Source of the DNA: an uncultured Eubacteriales bacterium
Lineage (GTDB): Bacteria; Bacillota; Clostridia; Oscillospirales; CAG-272
Reading direction: 5' to 3'
DNA length: 23,177 nt
Assembly: GCA_934500855.1 (NCBI GenBank)
Contig: CAKSUH010000004.1
Span: 1-23,177 of the forward strand
The translations under genes were made by a program, and so were the position numbers. Below are positions 1 to 7,492 of this stretch, piece after piece. The stretch's first letter is position 1, and every line of letters begins with the position of its first letter. The notes below the pieces were generated by a model that was not told the DNA's origin, ran no database searches, and saw only the letters and a list, made by a program, of their open reading frames with translations.

Positions 1-541
1 GGATAATCCGACTCGGTTCCCGAAGCGTTGGCAGGGCGAAGAGCAGTCCCGTGACGAACTGACTGCTGATGTTTCCCGCCACGCGGAAATCTCCGCCGCA
101 GAGCGGTCCGCAAACGCGGATTGTCTGTCCCTCGCGCATCAATGTCAGCCCCTGCTCGGCGCAGATTTTCTCATAGACCGTTTGCGGGCGCTCTGGAAGT
201 CTCCCGGAACCCGTAAACGACACGGGAAAGCCTGCGGTCAGCGCAAGCGGGATGAGAAAACGGAGCGTGCTTCCGCTCTCCCGACAAGGGAGCGTTTCGG
301 TCGGCGCTGCGCGGAGCAGTCCGCCGCGAACCGTTACCGTGTCCCCCTCCCGCCGACAGTCTGCGCCGAGCAGGGAGAGGCAATCGAGGGTTGCGAGAAT
401 GTCCTCGCAGTCCCCTGCGTGTCGGATGACGCTGACCCCTTCGGAAAGTCCTGCACAGATCAGCATTCTGTGAGCGATGCTTTTAGAGGGAGGAACACGG
501 ACTTCCCCCGCCGCGCGCCCCGCATGAATCCGTACTTTCAT
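1..541 (-). CDS. aroA: 3-phosphoshikimate 1-carboxyvinyltransferase (EPSP synthase), N-terminal part
   Basis: This enzyme adds the enolpyruvyl group of PEP to shikimate 3-phosphate, the sixth step to chorismate, in the cytoplasm. The ATG at 541 opens a frame of 180 codons that runs off the left edge, so only the N-terminal part is present. Seen in the sequence: a PPSKSIAHRM segment near the N-terminus (the Lys-Ser substrate-binding signature), an ESGSTLRFL segment in the middle (the phosphate and PEP loop in this family), and GNISSQFVTGLLFALP near the edge. The start overlaps the aroQ stop as ATGA, which fixes it and suggests translational coupling. It is the last visible gene of the aromatic operon. 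Identity is secure; whether the C-terminal half is intact cannot be judged here. Confidence 0.95.
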   Translation of the reverse strand, partial: MKVRIHAGRAAGEVRVPPSKSIAHRMLICAGLSEGVSVIRHAGDCEDILATLDCLSLLGADCRREGDTVTVRGGLLRAAPTETLPCRESGSTLRFLIPLALTAGFPVSFTGSGRLPERPQTVYEKICAEQGLTLMREGQTIRVCGPLCGGDFRVAGNISSQFVTGLLFALPTLREPSRII

Positions 542-972
542 GCGCGACCCTCCGCAAGGTAATCGATCGCTTCCAGATAGCCGTCTGTTCCGTGTCCCGT
601 AATCGTCTGTTCGCAGACGGCGCGCAGATAGCTGACCTGTCGGAAGGCTTCGCGTTCCTCCACCTTGGAAATATGGACTTCCACCGCCCGCAACTTCGTT
701 GCCTTGAGTGCGTCAAGGAGCGCGATGCTCGTGTGCGTGTATGCGCCCGGGTTGATAACAAGCCCGTCCGCGTGTGCAAAATAGGCTTCCTGTATCCAGT
801 CCACCAGATCGCCTTCATGATTGGATTGCTTCTGAATCACTTCGATTCCGCGTTCCGCGCAGTGCGTTGCAATCCGATCGGTCAGATGCGCAAAACTCTC
901 AAAGCCGTATTGATCCGGCTCGCGAACCCCGAGCAGATTCAGGTTCGGTCCGTTCAGAACATACAGTTTCAT
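538..972 (-). CDS. aroQ: 3-dehydroquinate dehydratase, type II
   Basis: Type II dehydroquinase removes water from 3-dehydroquinate to give 3-dehydroshikimate, the third shikimate step. The 144-residue product has the usual length of this dodecameric family. Seen: N-terminal LYVLNGPNLNLLG, the QSNHEGDLVDWI block, the INPGAYTHTSIALLDAL block and a VEVHISKVEERE block holding the second active-site histidine. The ATG at 972 overlaps the upstream aroE-aroK stop (ATGA), and an AAGGAG lies about 12 nt before it. The same frame stays open upstream to 1248, but that stretch is antisense-like sequence inside aroE-aroK and does not resemble the family, so it is not coding. The stop also overlaps the aroA start. 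Confidence 0.95.
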   Translation of the reverse strand: MKLYVLNGPNLNLLGVREPDQYGFESFAHLTDRIATHCAERGIEVIQKQSNHEGDLVDWIQEAYFAHADGLVINPGAYTHTSIALLDALKATKLRAVEVHISKVEEREAFRQVSYLRAVCEQTITGHGTDGYLEAIDYLAEGRA

Positions 973-2216
973 CCCTTTTTTCTGCTCCTTTCGATGATTT
1001 CCGCCGCTTCCTCGGGCGTTCGGAAGCCCGCAACACGGAGATCCGCCGTGGCAAGATAGCGGTCGATGCGCTCCGCATACCGCTTTTCCAACGCCTCCCG
1101 CGTGGCGGAAAGCGGACGGTCTGCGGTTGGTAAGAGATCGGATACGGGACGATCCAGAAAACAGATTCTGCCGTTCCGACGGAGCATGGTTACATTTTCC
1201 TCCCGCAGAACCGTTCCGCCGCCGAGCGCCAGAACCGCGCCCGAACATTCCGCCAGAACCGCGCGCAGGACTTCGGTTTCGATATCGCGGAATGCCGCTT
1301 CCCCGTCCCTGGCAATCAGATCGGCGGGCGTTTTGCCGATGCGGTGCGTGATCTCCTCGTCCAGATCGAGAAACGCTCTGCCTGTCTTTCGCGCCAACAG
1401 CCGACCGACCGTGGTCTTTCCGCTTCCGGGCATTCCCGAAAGAATCAGGTTTTCCTTCCGCTCGGTCAGCTCCGCGCAGATATGCTCCGCCGTCCCCGCA
1501 GGATAAACCTGTCCCGTGAAGAGTTCCGACGCGCGCACTGCCTGCGCGGTCAGCATCAGAAGCCCGCCCTGCGCAGGAATCCGACGCGCCAGCGCACCGA
1601 GAATCAGATCGGAACGGAGCGGGTTATAGATCGGGTCTGCGACCGCTTCCAACGCGGGAAGGCGGTCAAACTCCGCCGGGCAGGCGTCGGGATTCGGATA
1701 CATTCCGACCGGCGTGGTGTTGATGAGAATCTGCACCCGCGCGGCATGGTCGCGGTAAAAATCCGCATAGGGGATGCGGTTCTCCCCCGCTCTGCGGCTG
1801 ACCCGCAGAATCTCCGACGCGCCCATTGCTTTCGCGACCGCGCAGGCGGTCAGAGAAGTTCCGCCCGTGCCGAGAATCGCAACGGTTTTGCCCCGCAAGG
1901 GAACGCCGATTGCTTCCAGAAGCGTTTTCAGCCCGTAAAAATCGGTGTTATAGCCGCAGAGTCTGTCGCCCCGATTGACGATCGTGTTGACCGCGCCGAT
2001 CTCTCGTGCCGCAGGATCGATCTCATCCAGAAACGGGATCACCGCCTGTTTGTAGGGAATCGTGACATTGATTCCGCGAAAGTCCTTTTTCTCCAAAAAA
2101 GCGGGCAGGTCTGCCTGCGCAAGTTCGCGCAATTCGTAGGGGTGGCTCTCCAACATGGCGTGAATCTGTGCCGAAAAGCTGTGTCCCAACTTCTCCCCGA
2201 TACATCCGTATTGCAT
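969..2216 (-). CDS. aroE-aroK: Fused shikimate dehydrogenase and shikimate kinase
   Basis: One 415-residue frame carries two shikimate enzymes in pathway order. Residues 1-250 are shikimate dehydrogenase (NADPH-dependent reduction of 3-dehydroshikimate): an N-terminal GHSFSAQIH substrate loop with the proline of the usual SxSP replaced by Ala, NVTIPYK with the catalytic Lys56, NTD with Asp92, the nucleotide loop GTGGTS (116-121) and MLTAQA near 221. Residues about 255-415 are shikimate kinase: Walker A GMPGSGKTT (261-269), LDLDEE (283-288), FRDIE (309-313), GGG (332-334) and the lid segment DRPLS (366-370). The linker is only a few residues. GAGGGGGAG precedes the ATG. aroC lies 10 nt upstream, and aroQ overlaps the stop. 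All main catalytic motifs look intact in both halves, so a bifunctional enzyme is inferred. Confidence 0.93.
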   Translation of the reverse strand: MQYGCIGEKLGHSFSAQIHAMLESHPYELRELAQADLPAFLEKKDFRGINVTIPYKQAVIPFLDEIDPAAREIGAVNTIVNRGDRLCGYNTDFYGLKTLLEAIGVPLRGKTVAILGTGGTSLTACAVAKAMGASEILRVSRRAGENRIPYADFYRDHAARVQILINTTPVGMYPNPDACPAEFDRLPALEAVADPIYNPLRSDLILGALARRIPAQGGLLMLTAQAVRASELFTGQVYPAGTAEHICAELTERKENLILSGMPGSGKTTVGRLLARKTGRAFLDLDEEITHRIGKTPADLIARDGEAAFRDIETEVLRAVLAECSGAVLALGGGTVLREENVTMLRRNGRICFLDRPVSDLLPTADRPLSATREALEKRYAERIDRYLATADLRVAGFRTPEEAAEIIERSRKKG

Positions 2217-2226
2217 GCTCTCCCCC

Positions 2227-3318
2227 TCAGTCGGCTAAATAATCGGTTCCGAACCGCCCCGTGAGCAGGTCGGCAAGAACCAACGCAGTCACGCTGTCCA
2301 CCACCGCCCGCGCGCGGTGAACGATTGCGGGATCGTGTCTGCCCCTGATTGCCAGCCGTACATTCTCCTGCGTTTCAAGGTCGAAGCTCTCCTGCTCCCG
2401 CGCAATGGAGGGCGTGGGCTTGACCACGCAACGGAACAGGATCGGCGCGCCGTTCGTAATGCCGCCGCAGATGCCGCCGTTGCGGTTGGTTGTATGAAGC
2501 ACCCGACCGTCCGATACGCGCATTCCGTCGTTTGCTTCCGACCCGCGCAGAGCCGCGAAGCCGAATCCCGCGCCGAATTCCACGCCCTTGACGGCGGGAA
2601 TTCCGAACAGCGCGTGGGAAAGCATGCCTTCCACCGTGTCAAACCACGGCTCTCCGACCCCTGCAGGCATTCCGACCACAGCGGTTTCGAGAATGCCGCC
2701 CACGCTGTCCCCGTCCGCCGCGGCAGAACGGATTGCATCCTTCATGCGCTCTGCCGCTGCTTCGTCCAGAACCGGAAACCGCGTTTCATTCAGTCGGTTC
2801 AGGTCGGGAGTCGGGTCGGCGGAAAGCGGACGGTCCGGAATTCCCGCAAGAGACGCGATATGCGTTCCGATTGTGATTCCCTTTTTCGCAAGCGCCGACA
2901 GGAGAATCGCACCGACTGCGACAAGCGGCGCGGTCAGCCGTCCCGAAAAATGCCCGCCGCCGCGATAATCCTGAAAGCCGTGATACTTGCATTCCGCCGT
3001 GTAATCCGCGTGCCCGGGGCGCGCCATACCGCGGTTATAGTCGCGGCTGTGGGTGTCGCCGTTCGGAATCAGCAGACAGAGCGGCGTTCCCGTGGTCTTT
3101 CCCTCAAATACGCCGCTGACAATGCGGAACGGGTCACCCTCGGCGCGTGCGGTGGAAAGCCCGTCCCCCGCAGGGCGGCGCAGAGAAAGCCGATAACGGA
3201 TGAACTCCTCATCCACGGAGATCCCGGGGGCAATGCCGTCCAGCACCGCGCCGATCTCGGGTCCGTGGCTCTCGCCGAACAGCGTGACAGTCAGCTGTTG
3301 CCCGAATGTATTCTTCAT
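2227..3318 (-). CDS. aroC: Chorismate synthase
   Basis: Chorismate synthase eliminates phosphate from EPSP to make chorismate, using reduced FMN. The 363-residue product is of normal length. Seen: the FGESHG signature at 14-19, LRRPAGDGLSTAR (FMN and substrate contacts), SRDYNRGMARPGHADYT, the GGGHFSGRLTAPLV block, and near the end GRHDPAIVHRARAVVDS. The ATG at 3318 overlaps the aroB stop as ATGA, and AAAGGAG sits seven bases upstream inside aroB. No separate flavin reductase gene is visible nearby, so reduced flavin is presumably supplied from elsewhere. Identification is secure. Confidence 0.96.
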   Translation of the reverse strand: MKNTFGQQLTVTLFGESHGPEIGAVLDGIAPGISVDEEFIRYRLSLRRPAGDGLSTARAEGDPFRIVSGVFEGKTTGTPLCLLIPNGDTHSRDYNRGMARPGHADYTAECKYHGFQDYRGGGHFSGRLTAPLVAVGAILLSALAKKGITIGTHIASLAGIPDRPLSADPTPDLNRLNETRFPVLDEAAAERMKDAIRSAAADGDSVGGILETAVVGMPAGVGEPWFDTVEGMLSHALFGIPAVKGVEFGAGFGFAALRGSEANDGMRVSDGRVLHTTNRNGGICGGITNGAPILFRCVVKPTPSIAREQESFDLETQENVRLAIRGRHDPAIVHRARAVVDSVTALVLADLLTGRFGTDYLAD

Positions 3319-4343
3319 TCCGTCTCTCCTTTCCGCATTGCTTCGAGTGACGGTCGCACGGCATCACAAAAAGCGCCGATGTCTGACCGTCTGAATTCGT
3401 ATTCCCCGACACGCGGAACATAAACATAGGAAACCGTCCCGCCGTCGCATTTCTTGTCGTGGCAAACCGCGCCGAGAACCGTTTCGGGAGAAACGGGCAG
3501 AACCGTCGGAAGTCCGAGTCGCTTCAACAGCTTCAACAGCCGCGCCCGCACCTCGGGCGCGCACAGCGGAAGCATTCCGAGCGCCACGCACTCCCCGTGG
3601 AGCAGATCGTGCAGTCCTGCCGCGCTTTCGATGCCATGCCCGAGCGTATGACCGAAATTCAGCACACGCCGCAGTCCGCTCTCGCACTCGTCCGCTTCCA
3701 CAACGGACTTCTTGATTTGCAAAGACCGCAGAATCACCGTTTCAATGTCCGCGCTTTCCGTTTCCAACATTTCGAACAGCTCCGCATCCGAAGTCAGCGC
3801 CATCTTTACGACTTCCGCCATGCCGTTTGCAATCTGCCGCTTCGGAAGAGTGGCGAGTACATCGGGGTCGATAACGACCGCGCGCGGTTGCCAAAATGAG
3901 CCGACGCAATTCTTCACGCCGTCGAGATCAACGGCGGTTTTTCCGCCAACGGAGGAATCCACCTGCGCAAGCAGGGTGGTTGGAACATTGTAAAAATCGA
4001 TGCCGCGCATATAGCACGCCGCCGCAAAGCCGGAGAGGTCGCCGACCACGCCGCCGCCGACCGCAACCACGCAATCGGTTCGGGTGAAATTTCCCGCAAG
4101 CATACGGGAAAGCAGAGATCCGAACACCGTCAGATTCTTGCTCGTCTCGCCTGCCGGAACGGTTACAACCGTCGGCGCGGCGCACTGCGCGGCAACCGTT
4201 TTCGCATATTTCTCCGGGACTCCCGAATCGGTGACGATCAGCACGCGGCGCGAAAGATTCATCTTTTCCCCTGCATGAGCCAGCGCGCCGCGTTCCACCG
4301 TGATATCATAGCTTTCGACTCCGAGCTCCGTCCGCAATATCAT
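3315..4343 (-). CDS. aroB: 3-dehydroquinate synthase
   Basis: AroB converts DAHP to 3-dehydroquinate, the second shikimate step, with NAD and a divalent metal. The 342-residue protein shows the family blocks in order: VPAGETSKNL, the dinucleotide loop AVGGGVVGDLSGF, VPTTLLAQVDSSVGGKTAVD, MAEVVKMAL with a metal-binding Glu, NFGHTLGHGIE and LLHGECVALGM with metal-binding His residues. The N-terminal 90 residues form the expected Rossmann-like half. AAGGAGG seven bases before the ATG supports the start. It lies 12 nt downstream of pheA and overlaps aroC by four bases. DAHP synthase, which makes its substrate, is not in this window. Confidence 0.96.
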   Translation of the reverse strand: MILRTELGVESYDITVERGALAHAGEKMNLSRRVLIVTDSGVPEKYAKTVAAQCAAPTVVTVPAGETSKNLTVFGSLLSRMLAGNFTRTDCVVAVGGGVVGDLSGFAAACYMRGIDFYNVPTTLLAQVDSSVGGKTAVDLDGVKNCVGSFWQPRAVVIDPDVLATLPKRQIANGMAEVVKMALTSDAELFEMLETESADIETVILRSLQIKKSVVEADECESGLRRVLNFGHTLGHGIESAAGLHDLLHGECVALGMLPLCAPEVRARLLKLLKRLGLPTVLPVSPETVLGAVCHDKKCDGGTVSYVYVPRVGEYEFRRSDIGAFCDAVRPSLEAMRKGETE

Positions 4344-4355
4344 GTAATTTCCTCC

Positions 4356-5432
4356 TTACGAAACCGTGTAACAACCGACAGGCTTCAGTTTGTCGCAAAA
4401 GACCGCCAACGCGCGGAGCATATCCTGCCCGTTCTGCGTGTGCAGGTCCCCCTCCGCCTCCACATAGAAATAGTACTGCCAGAGCAGTTCCTTCATCGGG
4501 CGACTGCGCAGAGTCCGCATATTGAAGCCGTAATGCCCGATGACATCAATTGCCCGCGCCAGTGCGCCTGCCTCGTTGCGAACCGTAAACATCAGCGCCG
4601 AACAGGTTCCCGGCGTTTGCGTGTTTTCGGCTCTTGTAAAGACCGCAAACCGCGTGGTGTTGCTGCGGCTTGCATTGAGATTCCGTTCCAATACGGCAAG
4701 CCCGAACTGCTCTGCCGCCTCAGCGCTTGCGATTGCCGCAACCGTGCGGTCGTTGGTCCCCGCCACGAATTTTGCCGCCAGCGCGGTGTTCGGATATTCT
4801 TCGGTCAGCCATCCCATCTCGCGGATGCGCGCGGCGCATTGCCCGAGCGCCTGCGGATGGCTGATGACTGTTCGGATTTCCTCGATTGAGGTCCCGGGCT
4901 TGACAAGCAGATCCTGCGTTACGGGCAGGTCCAGCATCCGATTGATAAACAGTCCGCCCGAGAACATCAGGTCCATCACCTGTCCCACTTCACCGTTGGT
5001 GCTGTTCTCCACAGGCAGAACCGCTGCGTCGCATTCCCCGTTCTCCACCGCGCGGTAAGCGCTTTCGAAATCGGGAAACCCGATCTTCTCCGCGCTCGGA
5101 AAGAGTTTTCCGGTTGCGATATGCGCAAACGCGCCCTCCGTTCCGCTGTAGGCAACCCGCATCCCTTCCAGCAATCGGCTCTGATACGCGCGGGAAAGCG
5201 CCATCATTTCCTGAATGAAACGGACATAGTACTCCCGCAGAATCGGGTCGTCGACCTGTTGCGCGCCGCTCCGGATCACCGCCGCCTCGCGCTCCGCGTC
5301 GGTAATCGGCAGTCCGTGCTCCTTTTTGTAAGCCGCAACCTGCTCTGCGGCGCGCATCCGCTCGGTGAACAGCGCCGCCATTTCGCTGTCTACGCGGTTG
5401 ATCGTTTCTCTTGCTTTTTCCAGTGAATTCAT
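4356..5432 (-). CDS. pheA: Bifunctional chorismate mutase / prephenate dehydratase with ACT domain
   Basis: This P-protein converts chorismate to prephenate and then to phenylpyruvate, the committed branch to phenylalanine. Residues 1-85 are an AroQ-class chorismate mutase helix bundle (RETINRVDSEMAALFTERM, then VAAYKKEHG). Residues about 91-275 are the dehydratase, with VAYSGTEGAFAH, PVENSTNGEV, SHPQALGQC and SNTTRF (257-262), which contains the catalytic TRF. Residues about 280-358 are an ACT domain with EAGAL (287-291) and LRSRPM (308-313), equivalent to the GALV and ESRP motifs that bind phenylalanine in this family, so feedback inhibition is expected. In the second motif the usual Glu is Arg. 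The start overlaps the aminotransferase stop as ATGA. Length, 358 residues, is normal for the fused enzyme. Confidence 0.95.
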   Translation of the reverse strand: MNSLEKARETINRVDSEMAALFTERMRAAEQVAAYKKEHGLPITDAEREAAVIRSGAQQVDDPILREYYVRFIQEMMALSRAYQSRLLEGMRVAYSGTEGAFAHIATGKLFPSAEKIGFPDFESAYRAVENGECDAAVLPVENSTNGEVGQVMDLMFSGGLFINRMLDLPVTQDLLVKPGTSIEEIRTVISHPQALGQCAARIREMGWLTEEYPNTALAAKFVAGTNDRTVAAIASAEAAEQFGLAVLERNLNASRSNTTRFAVFTRAENTQTPGTCSALMFTVRNEAGALARAIDVIGHYGFNMRTLRSRPMKELLWQYYFYVEAEGDLHTQNGQDMLRALAVFCDKLKPVGCYTVS

Positions 5433-6637
5433 ATTCTTTTCCCTTCGGTCGGTTTCAGGTCATAGAGCTTTGCAAGTTCCGCAAATGCGGGAAGCGCCCT
5501 GCGAATCCGGTCGGTCGGCACACAGTAGGAAATGCGGACATATCCGCCCATGCCGAAACTGTCGGACGGAACCAACAGCAATTCCAATGCTTTCGCCCGC
5601 TCCGCAAACCGCTTGGCATCGGGTTCGGGTGCGCGCAGGAAGAGGTAGAATGCCCCCTGCGGTCTGACCGCTTTAAAGCCGAGCGCAGTCAAGCCCTCAT
5701 ACAACAGCACGCGATTGGTGCGGTAAACCGAAAAGTCCGTGCAGAGTCCCGCGCAGGCGGGAAGCATATGCTGGAACAGAGACGGCGCGCAAACGAATCC
5801 GAGCGCCCGTCCCGCCCCGCAGATCGCCTCATAGATTCCCTTTGCGTTCTGTGCGCGGGAGGATACCAGAATGTACCCGATGCGCTCGCCCGGGAGTGAG
5901 AGCGACTTGCTGTAGGAATACAGCACCAGACTGTTCCCGTAGAAATGCGTCACGAACGGAACTTTACTCCCGTCCCAGACCAACTCGCGGTAAGGCTCGT
6001 CCGAAAGCAGCCACACGGGATGCCCGTACCGCTTTTCTGCGGCATCCAGAATCCCGCAAAGCCGCCGCAAACCGTCCTCTGACAGAATCGCGCCGCTCGG
6101 GTTGTTGGGAGAATTGAGAATCAGCGCGCGGGTGCGGTCCCCGATTGCCGCCTCCAACGCTTCAAAATCCGGCAGAAAGGTTTCGGGGTCGGGCGGAACA
6201 ACCTTTACCCGCCCGCCTGCACGCTCGACAAACACACGGTATTCGGGAAAGAACGGGGCTAACAGAATGACTTCATCCCCTGCGTTCAGAATCGCGTTGA
6301 GACTGACGGTCAGAGACGCCGCCGCACCCGCCGTGAGATAAATCAGATCGGGATCGGCATCAGCGCCGTAAGTACGGTTCAGATGCGCGGCAATTGCGCG
6401 CCGTGCGGCATGATCTCCCTGTGCGGAGGTGTACCCGTGAAGCGCAACAGGGTCTGCTTCGCGCAACAGACGGGTCAGTTCGGCACTGACCTCGGGCGGC
6501 GTGGGAACGCTCGGATTCCCGATGCTGAAATCAAACACATGATCCGCACCGACCTCGGCGCTCCGCTTCTTCCCGTATTCAAACAGCTCGCGAATCGCGG
6601 AACGCTCCGCGCCGAGCCGTCTCATGGTTTCGTTCAT
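5429..6637 (-). CDS. Class I/II PLP-dependent aminotransferase (probable aromatic or aspartate type)
   Basis: This is a fold-type I aminotransferase of 402 residues. Seen: FDFSIGNPSVPTPPEV (36-50), YTSAQGDHAARRAIAAHL, NSPNNPSG (175-182), SDEPY (212-216) and SYSKSLSLPGERIGY with the PLP lysine at 244. It is the first gene of the aromatic operon and sits directly before pheA. Its likely job is therefore transamination of phenylpyruvate (or prephenate or hydroxyphenylpyruvate), although the fold alone would also allow aspartate or alanine specificity. GAGGTGAT lies a few bases before the ATG at 6637. The promoter (6674-6703) leaves a leader of only about 30 nt, too short for a T-box or a classical leader-peptide attenuator. 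Fold confidence is high; substrate is inferred from position. Confidence 0.88.
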   Translation of the reverse strand: MNETMRRLGAERSAIRELFEYGKKRSAEVGADHVFDFSIGNPSVPTPPEVSAELTRLLREADPVALHGYTSAQGDHAARRAIAAHLNRTYGADADPDLIYLTAGAAASLTVSLNAILNAGDEVILLAPFFPEYRVFVERAGGRVKVVPPDPETFLPDFEALEAAIGDRTRALILNSPNNPSGAILSEDGLRRLCGILDAAEKRYGHPVWLLSDEPYRELVWDGSKVPFVTHFYGNSLVLYSYSKSLSLPGERIGYILVSSRAQNAKGIYEAICGAGRALGFVCAPSLFQHMLPACAGLCTDFSVYRTNRVLLYEGLTALGFKAVRPQGAFYLFLRAPEPDAKRFAERAKALELLLVPSDSFGMGGYVRISYCVPTDRIRRALPAFAELAKLYDLKPTEGKRI

Positions 6638-6673
6638 GGTATCACCTCATAGGAAACAAATCTTCAGTTTATC

Positions 6674-6703
6674 ATTATACACCAAATCGGTGGCAAAAGT
6701 CAA
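6674..6703 (-). promoter_or_regulatory. Promoter of the aromatic amino acid operon
   Basis: On the minus strand there is TTGACT (6703-6698), an 18-base spacer, and TATAAT (6679-6674). This is a near-consensus housekeeping sigma promoter about 37 bases before the aminotransferase ATG. The spacer holds a small CACC-GATTT-GGTG symmetry that could be an operator half but is too short to call. Confidence 0.8.
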
Positions 6704-6789
6704 GGGGAATTTTGAAAACAGTGGAAAAAGTCCCGGAACAGAGAAAAGACCTTGCGGCTTTTCTTCTTTTTTTGCCGCATTCCCCTTGA
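6700..6789. repeat. 11-bp inverted repeat spanning the -35 boxes of the divergent promoters
   Basis: TCAAGGGGAAT at 6700-6710 and its exact reverse complement ATTCCCCTTGA at 6779-6789 face each other across 68 bases. Each arm contains the first four bases of the -35 box of one divergent promoter, so both promoters begin with the same ATTCCCC-TTGA block. It could be a two-site operator or simply a shared preference for the sequence upstream of the -35 box. Confidence 0.6.
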
Positions 6790-6814
6790 AAACAACATAA
6801 AAATAGTGTATAAT
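6786..6814 (+). promoter_or_regulatory. Promoter of the MBL-gltX-glnS operon
   Basis: TTGAAA (6786-6791), exactly 17 bases, then TATAAT (6809-6814). The AAGGAGG ribosome site at 6831-6837 and the ATG at 6844 follow closely, giving a leader of roughly 23-25 nt. Confidence 0.85.
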
Positions 6815-6843
6815 AGATTGGATATTCGGAAAGGAGGATCAGG

Positions 6844-7470
6844 ATGCGAATTCACAGACTTTACCCCGGCGCGTTCGGCGCAAACTGCTATCTGCTGATT
6901 GCGCGCGACGGCGCGGCGGCGGTGGTAGACCCGAGCCCCGATGCCGATACGGTTCTGGAAGCACTCCGGGGCGATGGCGCGAACATTTCGCGCATCCTTC
7001 TGACGCACGGGCAGTTCGACCACATTCTGTCGCTCGACACCCTGCGCGACCGAACCGGCGTTTCGGCGGGCATTCACGAAAACGATTCGGACCTTCCCTC
7101 CGACGCACGCAAAAACGCGTTTGAGGCGTTCTTCCGACAGCGGCGCGTATGGAGAACACCCGAAGAAACCTTTCGGGACGGCGACCGCATTGCAATCGGT
7201 TCAGAGACGGTCACAGTTTTGCACACGCCCGGGCATACTGCGGGCAGTGCCTGTTTTCTCGTGAACGGCGGACAGGACCTGCTGACGGGAGACACCCTGT
7301 TTGCGGAGTCCTACGGTCGCACAGACCTCTACGGCGGAAGCGCCGGGGAGTTGTGCGCGTCACTCGGTCGGCTTGCAACGCTCCCGCCCGATACCGTTAT
7401 TTACCCCGGTCACGGGGAATCCGCAAAGCTCGGCGACGCGCTGGCGGCAATCGGAATGCTTGATGAATAA
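6844..7470 (+). CDS. MBL-fold metallo-hydrolase, GloB-like
   Basis: The 208-residue protein has the metallo-beta-lactamase fold of the short hydroxyacylglutathione hydrolase-like group, a family that hydrolyses thioesters or other small metabolites in the cytoplasm. Metal-site residues seen: THGQFDH (54-60), His131 in PGHTAGS, Asp150 in TGDTLF and His190 in PGHGE. The usual HxHxDH motif is altered: the second histidine is Gln57, while His55, Asp59 and His60 remain. This may change metal occupancy. AAGGAGG lies six bases before the ATG and a consensus promoter is just upstream. It is the first gene of a run into gltX and glnS, the gltX start being close to its stop. Substrate is unknown. Confidence 0.88.
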   Translation: MRIHRLYPGAFGANCYLLIARDGAAAVVDPSPDADTVLEALRGDGANISRILLTHGQFDHILSLDTLRDRTGVSAGIHENDSDLPSDARKNAFEAFFRQRRVWRTPEETFRDGDRIAIGSETVTVLHTPGHTAGSACFLVNGGQDLLTGDTLFAESYGRTDLYGGSAGELCASLGRLATLPPDTVIYPGHGESAKLGDALAAIGMLDE

Positions 7471-7492
7471 AAACGAAGAGGATGATACAACC

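Noticed and set aside
973..1248. In-frame upstream extension of aroQ into aroE-aroK
   Set aside because: The extra 92 residues do not resemble dehydroquinase, and the ATGA overlap at 972 is a much better start.
6638..6673. T-box or leader-peptide attenuator before the aromatic operon
   Set aside because: The leader from the predicted start is only about 30 nt and has no terminator-like stem.
6754..6779. TGCGGC/GCCGCA stem with a T-rich loop in the divergent intergenic region
   Set aside because: Only six base pairs with a loop of more than ten bases, and it lies upstream of both promoters, so a terminator role is unlikely.
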